DNA from: Ceratodon purpureus
Taxonomy: Eukaryota; Streptophyta; Bryopsida; Pseudoditrichales; Ditrichaceae
Length of the DNA: 64,000 bases
Assembly (NCBI GenBank): GCA_014871385.1
Contig: CM026433.1
Span: forward strand, 15,379,985-15,443,984
Direction of reading: 5' to 3'
Below are positions 23,967 through 35,402 of this stretch, one piece after another. Both the position numbers and the translations under genes were made by a program. Each line of letters starts with the position of its first letter. Positions within the stretch are counted from its first letter, which is position 1. A model generated the notes under the pieces. That model ran no database searches, was not told where the DNA came from, and was given only the letters and a program-made list of their open reading frames with translations.

Positions 23967-25536
23967 TGCTCTAAACTACTTTTCACCCACATAAAACAGA
24001 ATCCACATCACCACAGTACTATCCGAAGATGACGCAACATGATCTCTGTTAATGAAAAGGAAAACTGATCCTGAAATGAAAAGCCTATCCCGGCACCCAA
24101 ATCCAGACATCTGGAACTCGTGAGCTCCAAGTCCCAAGCCCCAAGTCCCAAGTCACGTTACAGGAAGATCGGACAGCACCTCAGAGCATACGGTCTCGGC
24201 AGCACGCAGTGCGTACGTCGCTGGCATACGAATACGGGCATGCACACTATCGAGGCTGGTCTCGACGTCGGCGTGCACACAACCAAATAAAATGGGCCGA
24301 TTGATTCCCGATCCGCCTAGTCGCCAGATTTGCACTCTCTCAGCTCCCTCCGCGCCGTGGCTCCCGAACTCGTTTCATTTCAGGACGTTGCTCTCTTCGA
24401 TCATACTCATCCCCTTCATACGTTTGGAGGTCAGTAATCGACGTTCATGAGAAGTTTTGTTGCCTGCAGCAGTTCTGGAATGCGTTCGCGTAGGGGTGCA
24501 CCAATTCGTCACGTCGAGGGTTTCGTTTCACGAGCAGTAGATTTCGGGGGGTTTTTGCTCCCTTCCTGCATTCTGTGAGTCGATGTTTAGGATGTTCGAA
24601 TTAGTGATTGAGCGAGGTGAGCGAGGAACTTGAATTGGGGCCATGATTGTTGTAGGAACCTGAGGTTGCGCATCATCGCTGACCACAGGTTCGGCGATTC
24701 CTGGTGTGTGTATGTTTGTGCAGGTGCTGCTCCAGCGATCGTTCGTGGCGTTTGAATCTGGGAGTTGCTGATTTCCGCGTGCCGGCGTTCGCGACCCACG
24801 TCTGTGCAGGTTTGTCGTCTGGTTGTGTTTTGTGTTATCACATTGGTTTTCTCAATGATTAAGTGTTACGAGTGCAAAGCGTCACCTTTCTAGTGTTCGA
24901 TGTCTGCGCGAGGGAATCGTGTTTACACAAGTTAGGAAAGAGATTCTGGAATGACCTGATCCTCCTTGCGGTGATAAGAAAGTTCTCACCCCGAAGTTGC
25001 GAGCTGGTGCGCATGTCTATGTGTTGCGCGATTGAAACTGGTTTTGGACGTTTAGGGTTTTGTGTTTGTAGATTCGTGCAATGAAAGTGTAGGTTTCGAT
25101 GACCAGCAAGTGTCCGTAAACATTGACGTGTAGAACTTGAACACCCTGGGCCCAGATTGTGCTTGTTCGTTTGCAGGAGTGCTGAATTTAGAGGAATCCG
25201 GTATGGTTGTTGTTTGCGTCGATGTGCTTCTTGGTTTTGGGAATGCAAAGTGTAGTAGCTAAGGTTTGAAGAAGGTTATGGTACCCGTCAATCAGACAAT
25301 TGGATTTCACAAGTTTTAGGGTAGTTGAATGTGGTAGCTCGTAGCCTTAGGCATTAGGCATATGAATATCACCCTTGTTATCACTGTTAGGCATTGATCG
25401 GTGGAGTAGGGACATGATTAACGCTTGCTTAATCCTGATTAATATTGAATTAAGACGTTGCGATTAGTGGATTGTAATGCATTTCAGAAACGTTGCAGAT
25501 ACCGCAATAGGCATTTCTGAAGACTTTCGCATTTTA

Positions 25537-25559
25537 TGATACTAGACTCTCTAGTATCA
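25537..25559. repeat. Perfect palindrome, copy B
   Basis: Same 10-bp arms and CTC loop as at 4758-4780 in copy A. Confidence 0.6.
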
Positions 25560-25631
25560 TTGGAGTTTGGATCATTGTAGGCTCTCGTAAGGTGTTTCAG
25601 ACCCTCTTAAGGTATTTCAGACTTCTAGAGT

Positions 25632-25704
25632 CACGTGAGGCGGCGCACTTGGAGGGTCATGTGACAATCTCAAGCTCACGGCCTGGGACCACCAAGCTCA
25701 CGTG
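25632..25704. promoter_or_regulatory. G-box/E-box cluster, copy B
   Basis: CACGTG at 25632-25637 and 25699-25704 and CATGTG at 25658-25663, identical in arrangement to copy A. Confidence 0.5.
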
Positions 25705-25953
25705 ACAGTTTTGCTAGTGATACACATTCTCGAACTAGGTCATTAACCACCCTCTCCATCTGTTCGTTCAGTTTTCTTATCACCGTTTTTGGTTATTGAT
25801 GTCAATGTGCACCGTTGTCCTCAAGTGCGCTCTTCAAGATTGCAATCCTCCATCGGAAGCACATCGTGCCATATTTCTTCTTCAAGTGTTGATCGATCCA
25901 CGGACTTGGATGTTGTGCTTGCAGGAAGGAGAGAATTTGGGAAGCCGATCTTC

Positions 25954-26370
25954 ATGGACGCTGCAAAGGCGAGGACCCATTCCCCCAGCTCCGGTCTCCC
26001 GGCTGTGGAGCTTGAAGCACACGTCGAGGAGGCAGACGCCGCCGTTCCAGCCCCCCTTCGCTGGTCAGGCAAGAGAGCTCGCACGAAGAAATTGGAGTCG
26101 AAGAAGCACAAGGAGCAGGACCTGGACGTGGAAATCGATTTGGAGGTCGTGGTCCAGAAGGTGAAGAAGTTGAAAATCACCGGACCGAAGTTGAAGACAA
26201 CTGCGCCGGTGTCGGTGGATTTGGAGCCGAAGACGTTAAAGGCCAAGGAAACCGATACCGCGAATCAGGACACAGGCAGCTGGATCCGCGCGGTGGCCGA
26301 TGTTTGTTATAGCCATCTCCTCGCGTTAGCAGATATTGCTCAACCCAGCGACAAAGTCGTGAATCCTTGA
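25954..26370 (+). CDS. Hypothetical charged 138-aa protein, copy B
   Basis: This is the paralogue of the ORF at 5175-5591, of the same length, with the same acceptor site before the ATG and an identical first ~90 residues apart from one or two changes. Residues of about 92-113 differ sharply (KETDTANQDTGSWIRAV here against LEIDSTVDEDTSRMSAL in copy A), while the last 24 residues return to near identity (VADVCYSHLLALADIAQPSD...). The reading frame is kept through the diverged patch, including small compensating length changes, which argues for a translated product. Function is unknown. Confidence 0.5.
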   Translation: MDAAKARTHSPSSGLPAVELEAHVEEADAAVPAPLRWSGKRARTKKLESKKHKEQDLDVEIDLEVVVQKVKKLKITGPKLKTTAPVSVDLEPKTLKAKETDTANQDTGSWIRAVADVCYSHLLALADIAQPSDKVVNP

Positions 26371-27245
26371 AGCGGACTTGGTGATTCCGGCCTCGATTCT
26401 GTGACACAGGAAAGTAATAATCTAGCACACTTAAGAAAACACTTTACAGAGAGTAGATACTATAATTAGAGTACGTATGATTTTGTGAACGATTGTTGAT
26501 GCGAATATATACGGCAATTTGCTGCCGGGGAACTGCAGCTGGACCATGATATTCAATTGTACGTACTGTCAATGATACCTTGGGATGTGTTCTCTGCGCC
26601 AATTACAAATGAGCAACTTTGCTGATTCCATACTTTGAAATTGTTACCATAATCACCTGAATCGTTTAAATTCTGAAGTTTGCTTGAATGGTATCGTTTT
26701 GTTTGTACTTGTGTGTACATTGTCACGTTGTTTGTGTATCCGAAATTGGTTCTACAATATTCTTGATCACATTCTTGGAGTACTTATAAGTCTTCTAGAA
26801 TCAGACCTTATTGCAATTTCAGGAGTAACTTGGCACGTTGTGTCATAATTATTGTTAAGCTTGCACATTTGAACCAGTATGTTTTTAATGTATCTTTTAG
26901 GATTTGAGTATTCTGATTTTTCAATGGATTCAATGTTGTACATTGTCAACAGTTGAATGTGGAAATTAAAGATTTGTATGTATAAATAAATGTATCACTC
27001 AGTTGGACTTTTTATTCTTGTGTATAATCATTTTCTTTATAGGTTTGAAAACATACATTTTATTTCTTGTTTTTTGAAAAAATATGAATTTTAGTTATAT
27101 GCTAATAGAATGTGGAGCATAGTTCTTGGTTTTACCATAATTATTGAATCTTTAGCGAATGAGGCAAATAATTTTTATTTTCATTGTATTCTTGTAATTA
27201 TCATTTATTATTGAGCTTCATTACTTAAGCATTTGATATCAATGT

Positions 27246-29320
27246 TGAACAATGTATAATAGAACCTATACAAATGATGTTATTTTAAACTTTGAAAGAA
27301 CATCATGAAAATGTGTTTGAAATTATTGTAGATATTTGTGGTGAAAAATCAAACTCTTCAATTGTGGATGATAGACCAATGTTCATCCATTAATTTAATT
27401 TTTGTCAATTTACTACCTTTGTGCATTGCACAGTTATATACTTGAGCAAAGGCATTATGTTCATGTCACTTTAATGTATTCAAATCTTTTATAGAAGAAG
27501 CACAATAATCTTCTAATTTTTTAAAGTATTTTATCTTATTGTAGTTTTTAGGAGAAAATACTCATGATTACTTCTTGTGGTAATATGTAATGTTTAGAGT
27601 GGTATATTATTATAATAAGAAATTGTACTTTATCACCATTTTAAAGATTTAGAATAATTCATTTAAATGTTTTTTTGAATAGCCATGTAATAATATTGTG
27701 AATTGAATCATAAAATGATTTAAAGAAATTAAAATATTTATTTTTCTAAATTTGAAAATTCAAATAATCAATTTGCGTAAAGACCAACCATCTTTTTAAC
27801 ATCATGATGGATTTTCAAGCTAGATATAGTCTTTTTCACAAATTTTGAATGAATATTAATTGGTCTGAAGAAAAGGATTTTATTTTTTATCCATGAATTT
27901 AAATTCAAAGAAGATGTAGACTTAGAGAATTACAAGAGCTTTGCTAAGATTTATTGTTTTGTACAATAGACATTGAAAAAAAAATTAAAAAACATATAAA
28001 GCTAGAATTTTTATTTCTTTTAATACAAGGTAAATTTTACTTCATGAGTTTTATAATGATCAAGGTTATTGTCAAAAAAACAATGATAACGACCCTTTGT
28101 CTAAAACAATTGATATGGTTTTATTTAAACATCAATAAAAACTATTATCATTATTAATTTATTACTATTATAATTATTATTATATAATTTATTAAACTCC
28201 ACTTAATTGGGAGAAACCAAAAAATTATGAAATTGTAAAATATTGGTTGCAAGGATAATTGAACATTGAAAATCGACTGATTTTTTTGTATAACAAATAG
28301 GTTTTTAGAAAATTTTAAATCTTTGTTTGACCAAAAAAATAAAAAAATGTATATAAATGGTTTATTCAGTAGTATCTATGTGTTTTATACTTATTGGTGC
28401 ACTTCTATTTCTTTTTCTTTTCAAGTCTTCACATAAAATATACCTCATCGTAAGATAAAAGCACTTAAATTTATTATTATTACTTTGAGAATTCTACATG
28501 TATTGCGTCTCTTCTAATATGCTTGAGTTGATTTTTTCCATTGTTTAGTTAATAAAATACTTTAATTGAGTAAATTTGATCTATTTAAAAATAATTCATA
28601 CTCTTTTCACAAATTCATCAAGTTTTTATTGATCAAGGAAAAACCAATTACAAAAAAATAAAATTTAAATATAAACGTATGCACATTCTTAGAGTGCAAT
28701 AAGCACTCAAACAACAAGTTTAATTGTTCACTTCAGGTAAAACAAAGATATTTTTTTGGTAAAATAAAGATCATGAATACATGACAAGTATAAGAGGCTT
28801 GGCTAATTAAATCAAAAGTTTGTCTATAAAGTAGCAATAGCCTTTTTTCATTTCTAGTCCTAATTCCGTGACTCCTCTTCACCTTTATTGGAGCTCTCTT
28901 CTACCAATCAACTACTTTTGACCTATAAATGGACTACCTCCAAAGTAACTCATGTTTGATGACCCGAGATTCCAAATACTGATTATAAGATTATATGAAG
29001 GCGCATTGTCCCTTATTGACATACCTAAGGTCTTAAATTCAACCCATTCTACAATTTTCCAATGATAAAAGACCATAATGTACCATTGCTACCAAACTTT
29101 GAATTTCTTACCTCGCGTTCAACATTTTCTAATTCTTGTAATTCCCGATCGCAACTTCCAATTACAAGATCATCTATTACTTTCAGCCCGGGTGGTGATT
29201 CCACACCCTTGTATAGATATACCCATAGTGGGGGTTGAAGGGAACTTGTGTTGGTTGAGCGTACGGCAATGGGGTGTGGGAGCAGTGACGGGTTTAGGCA
29301 TGCCTGCAGAGTCCAGACTT
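27246..29320. other. Very AT-rich intergenic DNA
   Basis: No gene, RNA or repeat boundary was seen. GC content rises sharply only from about 29.1 kb as the helicase promoter is reached. Confidence 0.6.
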
Positions 29321-29323
29321 GTT

Positions 29324-29457
29324 AAACCCTAAACCCCTGAGGCACTGAAGTGGGCAGTGCTGGCTGGAAGCACACTGAAGGGGAGTGTGTGAGTGTGCAC
29401 AGGAGAGGAGTTACTCCATTTGCTCGCTTAGGGCTCAGGGCCCAGGGTTTAGGGTTT
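29324..29457. promoter_or_regulatory. Telo-box motifs upstream of the RH29 gene
   Basis: AAACCCTAAACCCC lies at 29324-29337 and GGGTTTAGGGTTT at 29445-29457, 100-235 bp before the start codon. Telo boxes (AAACCCTAA) are typical of plant promoters for translation and ribosome-biogenesis genes, which fits the function of this helicase. Confidence 0.6.
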
Positions 29458-29556
29458 AAGGACCTTGGTCGGAGGGAGGGACAAGGGGTTTGGGTTTCTT
29501 CCCGCAGCAGAGCAGGCCAGGGCAAGGCAGGGCAGGGCAGGGGTGGTGCAGGTGCG

Positions 29557-32500
29557 ATGGCGGACGAGGAGATGGACTACGAGGGCTTTCCCGAGGCGGG
29601 AGTGCAGGAGTTCGACATGGAGGAGAGCCTGTCCGCCACGCAGCTCAAGCGCCAGAAGAAGGAGCGGAAGAAGGCCAAGTCCGGGGGGTTCGAGACGCTG
29701 GGCTTGAGCTTGCCGGTGTACCGAGCGGTCAAGCGCAAGGGCTACAGGATTCCTACTCCAATTCAGAGGAAGACGCTGCCGATGATTCTGGCGGGGTATG
29801 ATGTGGTGGCCATGGCGAGGACTGGGTCTGGGAAGACCGCTGCGTTTCTCATTCCCATGCTGGAGAAGCTCAAAGAGCATTCGACGAAAGTGGGGGCGAG
29901 GGCTGTGATTCTGTCGCCTTCCAGAGAGCTTGCATTGCAGACCTTCAAGTTTTGTAAAGAGCTTGGGCGGTATACAGGTGTGAAATTTTTGGATGACAAG
30001 GTGGAATTGAGGGTTGTATGTGGATCGGAGACCCAGTTTGATTCGCTGGAGTTCACCTCGTTTGTGACATTGCGTGTGATTTTGTGCAGATTTGAAATTT
30101 GCTGTTCTGGTGGGAGGTGATAGCATGGAGGGGCAGTTTGAGCAGCTAGCGAGTAATCCTGATGTTATTGTTGCCACGCCTGGGCGTCTTATGCACCATC
30201 TTTCGGAGGTAGAAGGAATGTCTTTGCGGACTGTAGAATATGCAGTGTTTGATGAGGCTGACCGGCTCTTTGAAATGGGGTTTGCTGAGCAGCTTCGGCA
30301 GATTATGTCTCATCTGGGAGAGACTAGGCAGACGCTTTTGTTTAGTGCCACTCTTCCTCGATTATTGGCCGATTTCGCCAAAGCAGGTCTTAGAGATCCC
30401 CAGTTAGTGCGTCTGGATGTGGAAAGCAGAATTAGCCCTAATTTGAGCCTGGCCTTCTACACAGTCCGCCATGATGAGAAGCCAGCTGCTCTGATTCATT
30501 TGGTGCGGGAGATCATTCCAGCTGATCAACAGACAATTGTGTTTGTTTCCACAAAACATCACGTCGAGTTTCTGTACGAGTTGATGAAAAGTGAAGGCAT
30601 TGATCTCTCGGTAAGATTTAATTTGGACACACCTTTGTGCCTTGAGCTGTTTGTCAAAGATGCAATTGATTGTGATGAACCCGGTCTGGTTGTCCGAGAG
30701 GAACTTCGTCTCTTGTGATGCACATGGCCTTTTCATCAAGGATGCTAAGCTAGAAAGAGTAAGTCTCTTGCAAACACTTCAAATGGTTAGGTTCCAAGTC
30801 CCATTGTATTCTGGCAATCATGGGTCATCTGTTGCTCTTGTTTCTCACTCTCTGGGCTTCCTGGTTGAGTGTTCTATTCGTGTCCTTTGTATGCTGATCC
30901 TGGAGTGCACCTGGTTTTCCTGGTTGGAAGGTTGTGTACGGTTCTATGGATCAAGCTGCCCGAAAAATACACATTGCAAAGTTTCGGGCCCGGAAGACCA
31001 TGTTGTTACTGGTTACTGATGTTGCTGCTCGAGGAATTGATATTCCGTTGTTAGACAATGTCATCAACTACGACTTTCCTCCAAAGCCGAAACTTTTTGT
31101 ACACAGGTAACTTCCACATCCCTTGCCGTGCCCGCAATGTTTTGGAGGATCGCATTTTCTGGTGCCTAAACATTCTCAAAGTGGACCTCCGCGTGGCCTT
31201 GGTTTTGGATTACTTTATATATTTTTTTATCATACTCAACTTCAACCTTTCTGCCCTACTACTGTTTACTGTAGAGGTTCTCTGAAATTGAAGCCAAGTA
31301 TGTCTAACGGAACGTCGCAGTTTAGGCAGCATGATTATTGACTTCTCTGGATTGTCGTGCAGGGTGGGTCGTGCCGCACGTGCAGGACGCACTGGTACAT
31401 CATACTCATTCATCACACCAGATGAGATGCCTTTTGTTTTAGATTTGCATCTCTTTTTGTCCAAGGGCATACGACCTGCACCATTAGAGGAAGACATTGA
31501 GGCCGATCGGGAGAAAGTGCTGGCTGAGGTGAATGCCGCTATCGAAAGGGGAGAAACTGTGTTTGGCCGCATGCCTCAGTCGGTGTTGGACTTTGGGATG
31601 GACAGGTAGCACACATTATATACATGCGTCCATAGGGACTCATCAGGATGTGAAGGGAGGTCTTGGAACAAATTACTGCTTACTTATCGCTGCTCTAATG
31701 TCGCTCATTATTCAGTCCCGAATATTCTAATTATGTACTCAATCCTGTTATTGTTGAGGTTTTATGGTGGCAAATTAATCCTGAGAGGTCTAACCAGTCG
31801 CTACATTCCTGCCACAACCTTGTTTATCTGTTTTCTTGAATCTATTCCCTGTGAACTCTTATCTTTGACAATCAGTGTACACTTCCATATGCTAGAGCTT
31901 TCCTACTGCTTTACCTTGGTATGTGTTAACTCGATAGAGGTTGCATGGACTAACAGATTTGCCCCAAGGATGGTCTGTTCTGGGTTGCTAACCCGCACGT
32001 GGTTTACATGAAACGCTTGTCCTCAGGTTGCGGGAAGTAATTGCTGGCAGTGACGATCTCACTTCTTTGCAAAAGGCAGCTGCCAATGCATTTAGGCTCT
32101 ACACAAAAACTAGACCGCCACCTGCTGTAGAATCTACTAAGCGAGCTAAGGGCTTTTCTCGTGAAGGCCTCCATCCTTCTCTGCGAAATACGGTGGAAAG
32201 TCCAGAGGCACAACTTGCAGCTTTTACGGAGCGGCTGAAGCACATCAGGTTGAACTCAATGCTCATCTTCTTCTAATCTTCATGAATGCATGCTCTGCTT
32301 TATCTAGAAGTTGAATGCTTTGCTTTTCTATGTGCAGATTGGTTAGGTGGTACATCATGTGTAGTATGGAATCAGTTGTTAATCTTCTATTTCTTTGCTT
32401 GGTGAGGTCTATGCATTCTGCTTTTGTGCAGATTTAGCAGTTACATTCAAGAAAATTTGAAAGAAATGGATGTCCACTCTTTATTAGGTGATGTCTAATG

Positions 32501-35402
32501 CTTTTGATGTGGTTGTCTGTATGTCAGGCCAAAGCAAACGGTGCTGGAAGCTGAAGCAGAAGCAGCCAAAGGGAAAAACAAAAATGTGTGAAACCTTTTC
32601 TTTCACCCAATCTATGTTAATCTGAAATGTTTGTGATCTCTTGGGAATCGCTATTTTTCTCAAGGTTTACCGAAATTCAACGTTTGTACAGCACATTTGG
32701 TAGCTTGAGAATACGTAAGAAATAATTACAAAGTCATGCTACATTCTAACTGTGCTTGGGTTCGGTGTTCTGAACCCAATGCAAAATATTTTTGGGTTAC
32801 CTTGGATTGTAAGTATGGAGATCTCCTGTTACTCATGAAGAATACTTGGTGTATGTGATTACGTAAAAGAGCAGGTGCCTATAGCTCAAGTTGTGGAGAT
32901 TATGAAGCGCAAAAGAGAAATACATGAACATGTCATTGCTGCCGCTTCCCAACAACGTGCAGCTGCGAAAGCATTTGAGAAGGTATAGTTGCTCATAACA
33001 CATCTTGCTTTAGTTGTTTAACTAGAAGCGTTGATTAGAAAGTCTGCTATTCTGATTGGTTTATGTTCTAAATGCGCAGCATAGATAAATTGATCACCTT
33101 TCAGTTTAATTTAAATGCTTGTTTGTCCTATTTTGTTTCGAAAGTATCTTTCTATTCAGAGTTCTGTCATGTTTTCTTTGGGGTGAACAATGTTTGGAAA
33201 TGTTTAATCATACCATCTCACCTCCATCCAGAGCCGGGGAGAAGACGTTTCTGCCGCAGTTGAGGAGCCATTGGAAAAGCGGAGACGAAAGGGCCAAAAG
33301 GATACCACTGGTAATGCATTGTTCTCTCTATGTTTCTGTCTGTGTCTCATAGTGGGTGGAGGATCTTTTGTGTAATGTATTGTTGAGATTATAGCCTATA
33401 ACGGGGCATTTGTCTGAGTTTCATTACTTATTTCCAATCTATTTGCAGATGTGAAACCAAAGCAGCTGCCCAAGAGCTTCAGAGATGAGGAGTTCTACAT
33501 CGAGGCAGTCCCAACTAATCGAGTAAGTCAACTGCCACATGCTGGATCTTCACGTCAATACCGAGTAGAAGTGATTTTGATGTTGATGGCATTTTTATCG
33601 AGAGTAATATGCTCAACCTTGAAGCAATTTATGTTTTGCAGCATATGGAGGCGGGTCTAACAGTAAAAGGCGGTGAAGCTGGTTTTGGCCCCAGCAGGTT
33701 TGTGTCCTAATCTTTGCGCCACGATATGAAACTGACAGTTGTATGTTCATGTTCAATGCTTGGTAGTGAAGGTTCTGTTAGCCTATTAACATTGTCACCC
33801 CTTCAAATGTAGTTTCTTTTAGGCATCAAGTGGAAAAGTTTTACTTTGTTTGGTCCTCTGAGGGCAATGTGAGCTGATGACCTGATAGTGATGAAGATGG
33901 ATTATTTTGTAAGAGGGTGGTGCGTGATTTTTCTCTCCATTTCTTTTGTACTTGCCTACTTCTCTCCACTTTCCACTCAGAGAACACTACCTGATGTGCA
34001 GAATGGACACTGAAGTTTTGGATCTCATAGCGGATGATGGAGCGGGAGTGCAGAAGCAAAAGGCCACATATCACTGGGATAGGGCAAGAAATCAACCTGA
34101 ACCAAATATTTTGTTGCTGATTCCGAAATGACGAGCCTTGATTGCTACCTCTTTACACACTAATGTAAGGAAGATGTTTGGTGCAGCTTACTATGTGTTT
34201 AGTATTCTAAACCCTGTTTTTTCCATCTTGCAGAAGAACAAGAAGTTCATAAAACTTGGGAAAGGAGAGACGGTTTCAGCCTCTGGAAAGGTATGGCACA
34301 TCGTGTTGGGTCAGTGGTTGAAAAATAAGTGAACCTGTCGCTTGAATTGGTACTTGTATTTCAAGTCAGGCTTTCAGAGATGCTGACGAGGAGTGAGGAC
34401 CTCTCTTGTGTGCATTGATGAGTTTCCTCTCGTAACAATCATGCTAGCATGTAGAGAGATTCAGAAATGACTGCCTCTGGACTTCGTTGGTCTTCTCTAA
34501 TGATTATGTGAGAGAAGGTTTGCTTCTCAGGGTTAGCAGGCCTCAACCAAGACTGCTTGGAAGGCAGTTGACTTTGTCATGAAGGTTCTCAGAAAATAGG
34601 TTCTGAATTCTTAGGTGTCGTGATTCTTGAGTAATGTTGTGCATGAAACCTCTGTCAGCTTCTTCAACTGTAAACATCGATACTCTTTAATGCACGTCTA
34701 GGAACAACAGTTGTACTGAACATGGATCTATTCTGCGAACTTGCAGGTAAAGACAGAAAGTGGAGCCAAGGTCAATGCAGGCAACAAAGGGATTTACAAG
34801 AAATGGAAGGAGCGTTCACATATGCGTGTCTCCACAAATGCGGAGGAACATGACTCTGGTGGCTTCAACCAGGGTGAAACAGGTGCTGTACCTATCTCTG
34901 TTTTGTCGAGCAAACAATATCAGTATTGACAGGAGTCTGCTGTAGTTTGACCTAAAGAGCATCTTAGTTTCCTTCATTATAATCTGTGTGGGCTACTCTT
35001 ATTAAATACACTCCCTCTGACATTTAATATGAAGTACTAATCTCATTTTCTCGGACAGTAGATGGGGCATCTACAAGCCGCGGTGGCAGGGGACGTAACA
35101 GAGGAGGTCGTGGAGGTGGTCGTGGAAGTATTCCAAATGCTAATGTGCGTGATGAACTTCGCGGAGTAGAGGAAGTACGGAAAGAAAGACAAAAGAAAGC
35201 AATGAAGTCTCGTGGTGGTAGAGGTGGGGGTAGAGGCAGCTCCAGTGGTGGAAGAGGCAGCTCTAGTAGTGGAAGGGGAGGAGGAAGAGGGCACTCTAGT
35301 AGTGGACGTGGAGGAAGCAGAGGAGGCAGTAGGGGAGGAAGGGGAGGTGGAAGGGGAGGTGGAAGGGGAGGTGGAAGGGGAGGTGGAAGGGGAAGGAAGT
35401 AG
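29557..35402 (+). CDS. RH29: DEAD-box ATP-dependent RNA helicase 29 (DDX54/Dbp10 type)
   Basis: This is a nucleolar RNA helicase expected to act in 60S ribosome assembly, as yeast Dbp10 does. Fourteen exons close in frame: 29557-29977, 30090-30610, 30931-31106, 31363-31605, 32027-32248, 32528-32585, 32875-32982, 33232-33310, 33449-33522, 33642-33697, 33981-34083, 34234-34290, 34747-34882, 35059-35402. That gives 865 residues, close to plant and animal orthologues. Visible motifs: Q motif (about 44-70), ARTGSGKT (87-94), PSREL (121-125), TPGR (170-173), DEAD (195-198), SAT (226-228), then ARGID and [11 protein letters not shown] in the second RecA lobe. The C-terminal part has the [10 protein letters not shown]...[11 protein letters not shown] block typical of the DBP10 C-terminal domain, then an Arg/Gly-rich RNA-binding tail built partly from 12-bp tandem repeats. 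Intron 11 appears to use a GC donor. The start was chosen because it is the first ATG and gives the usual acidic N-terminus. Confidence 0.93.

Larger units (their letters stand above)
23455..27245 (+). repeat. Duplicated locus, copy B (direct repeat of 3060-6425)
   Basis: Copy B is collinear with copy A, interrupted by a 389-bp MITE at 23578-23966. The near-identical core is about 23977-26229. Beyond the 138-codon ORF the two copies can still be followed for about 0.9 kb through short shared phrases such as TTTTGAAAACATACATTTTA (near 27043 here and 6233 in copy A), but at far lower identity than the core. Confidence 0.9.

Noticed and set aside
29449-30177. 242-codon open frame antisense to RH29 exon 1
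   Set aside because: It mirrors a strongly conserved GC-rich exon on the other strand and has no family resemblance.
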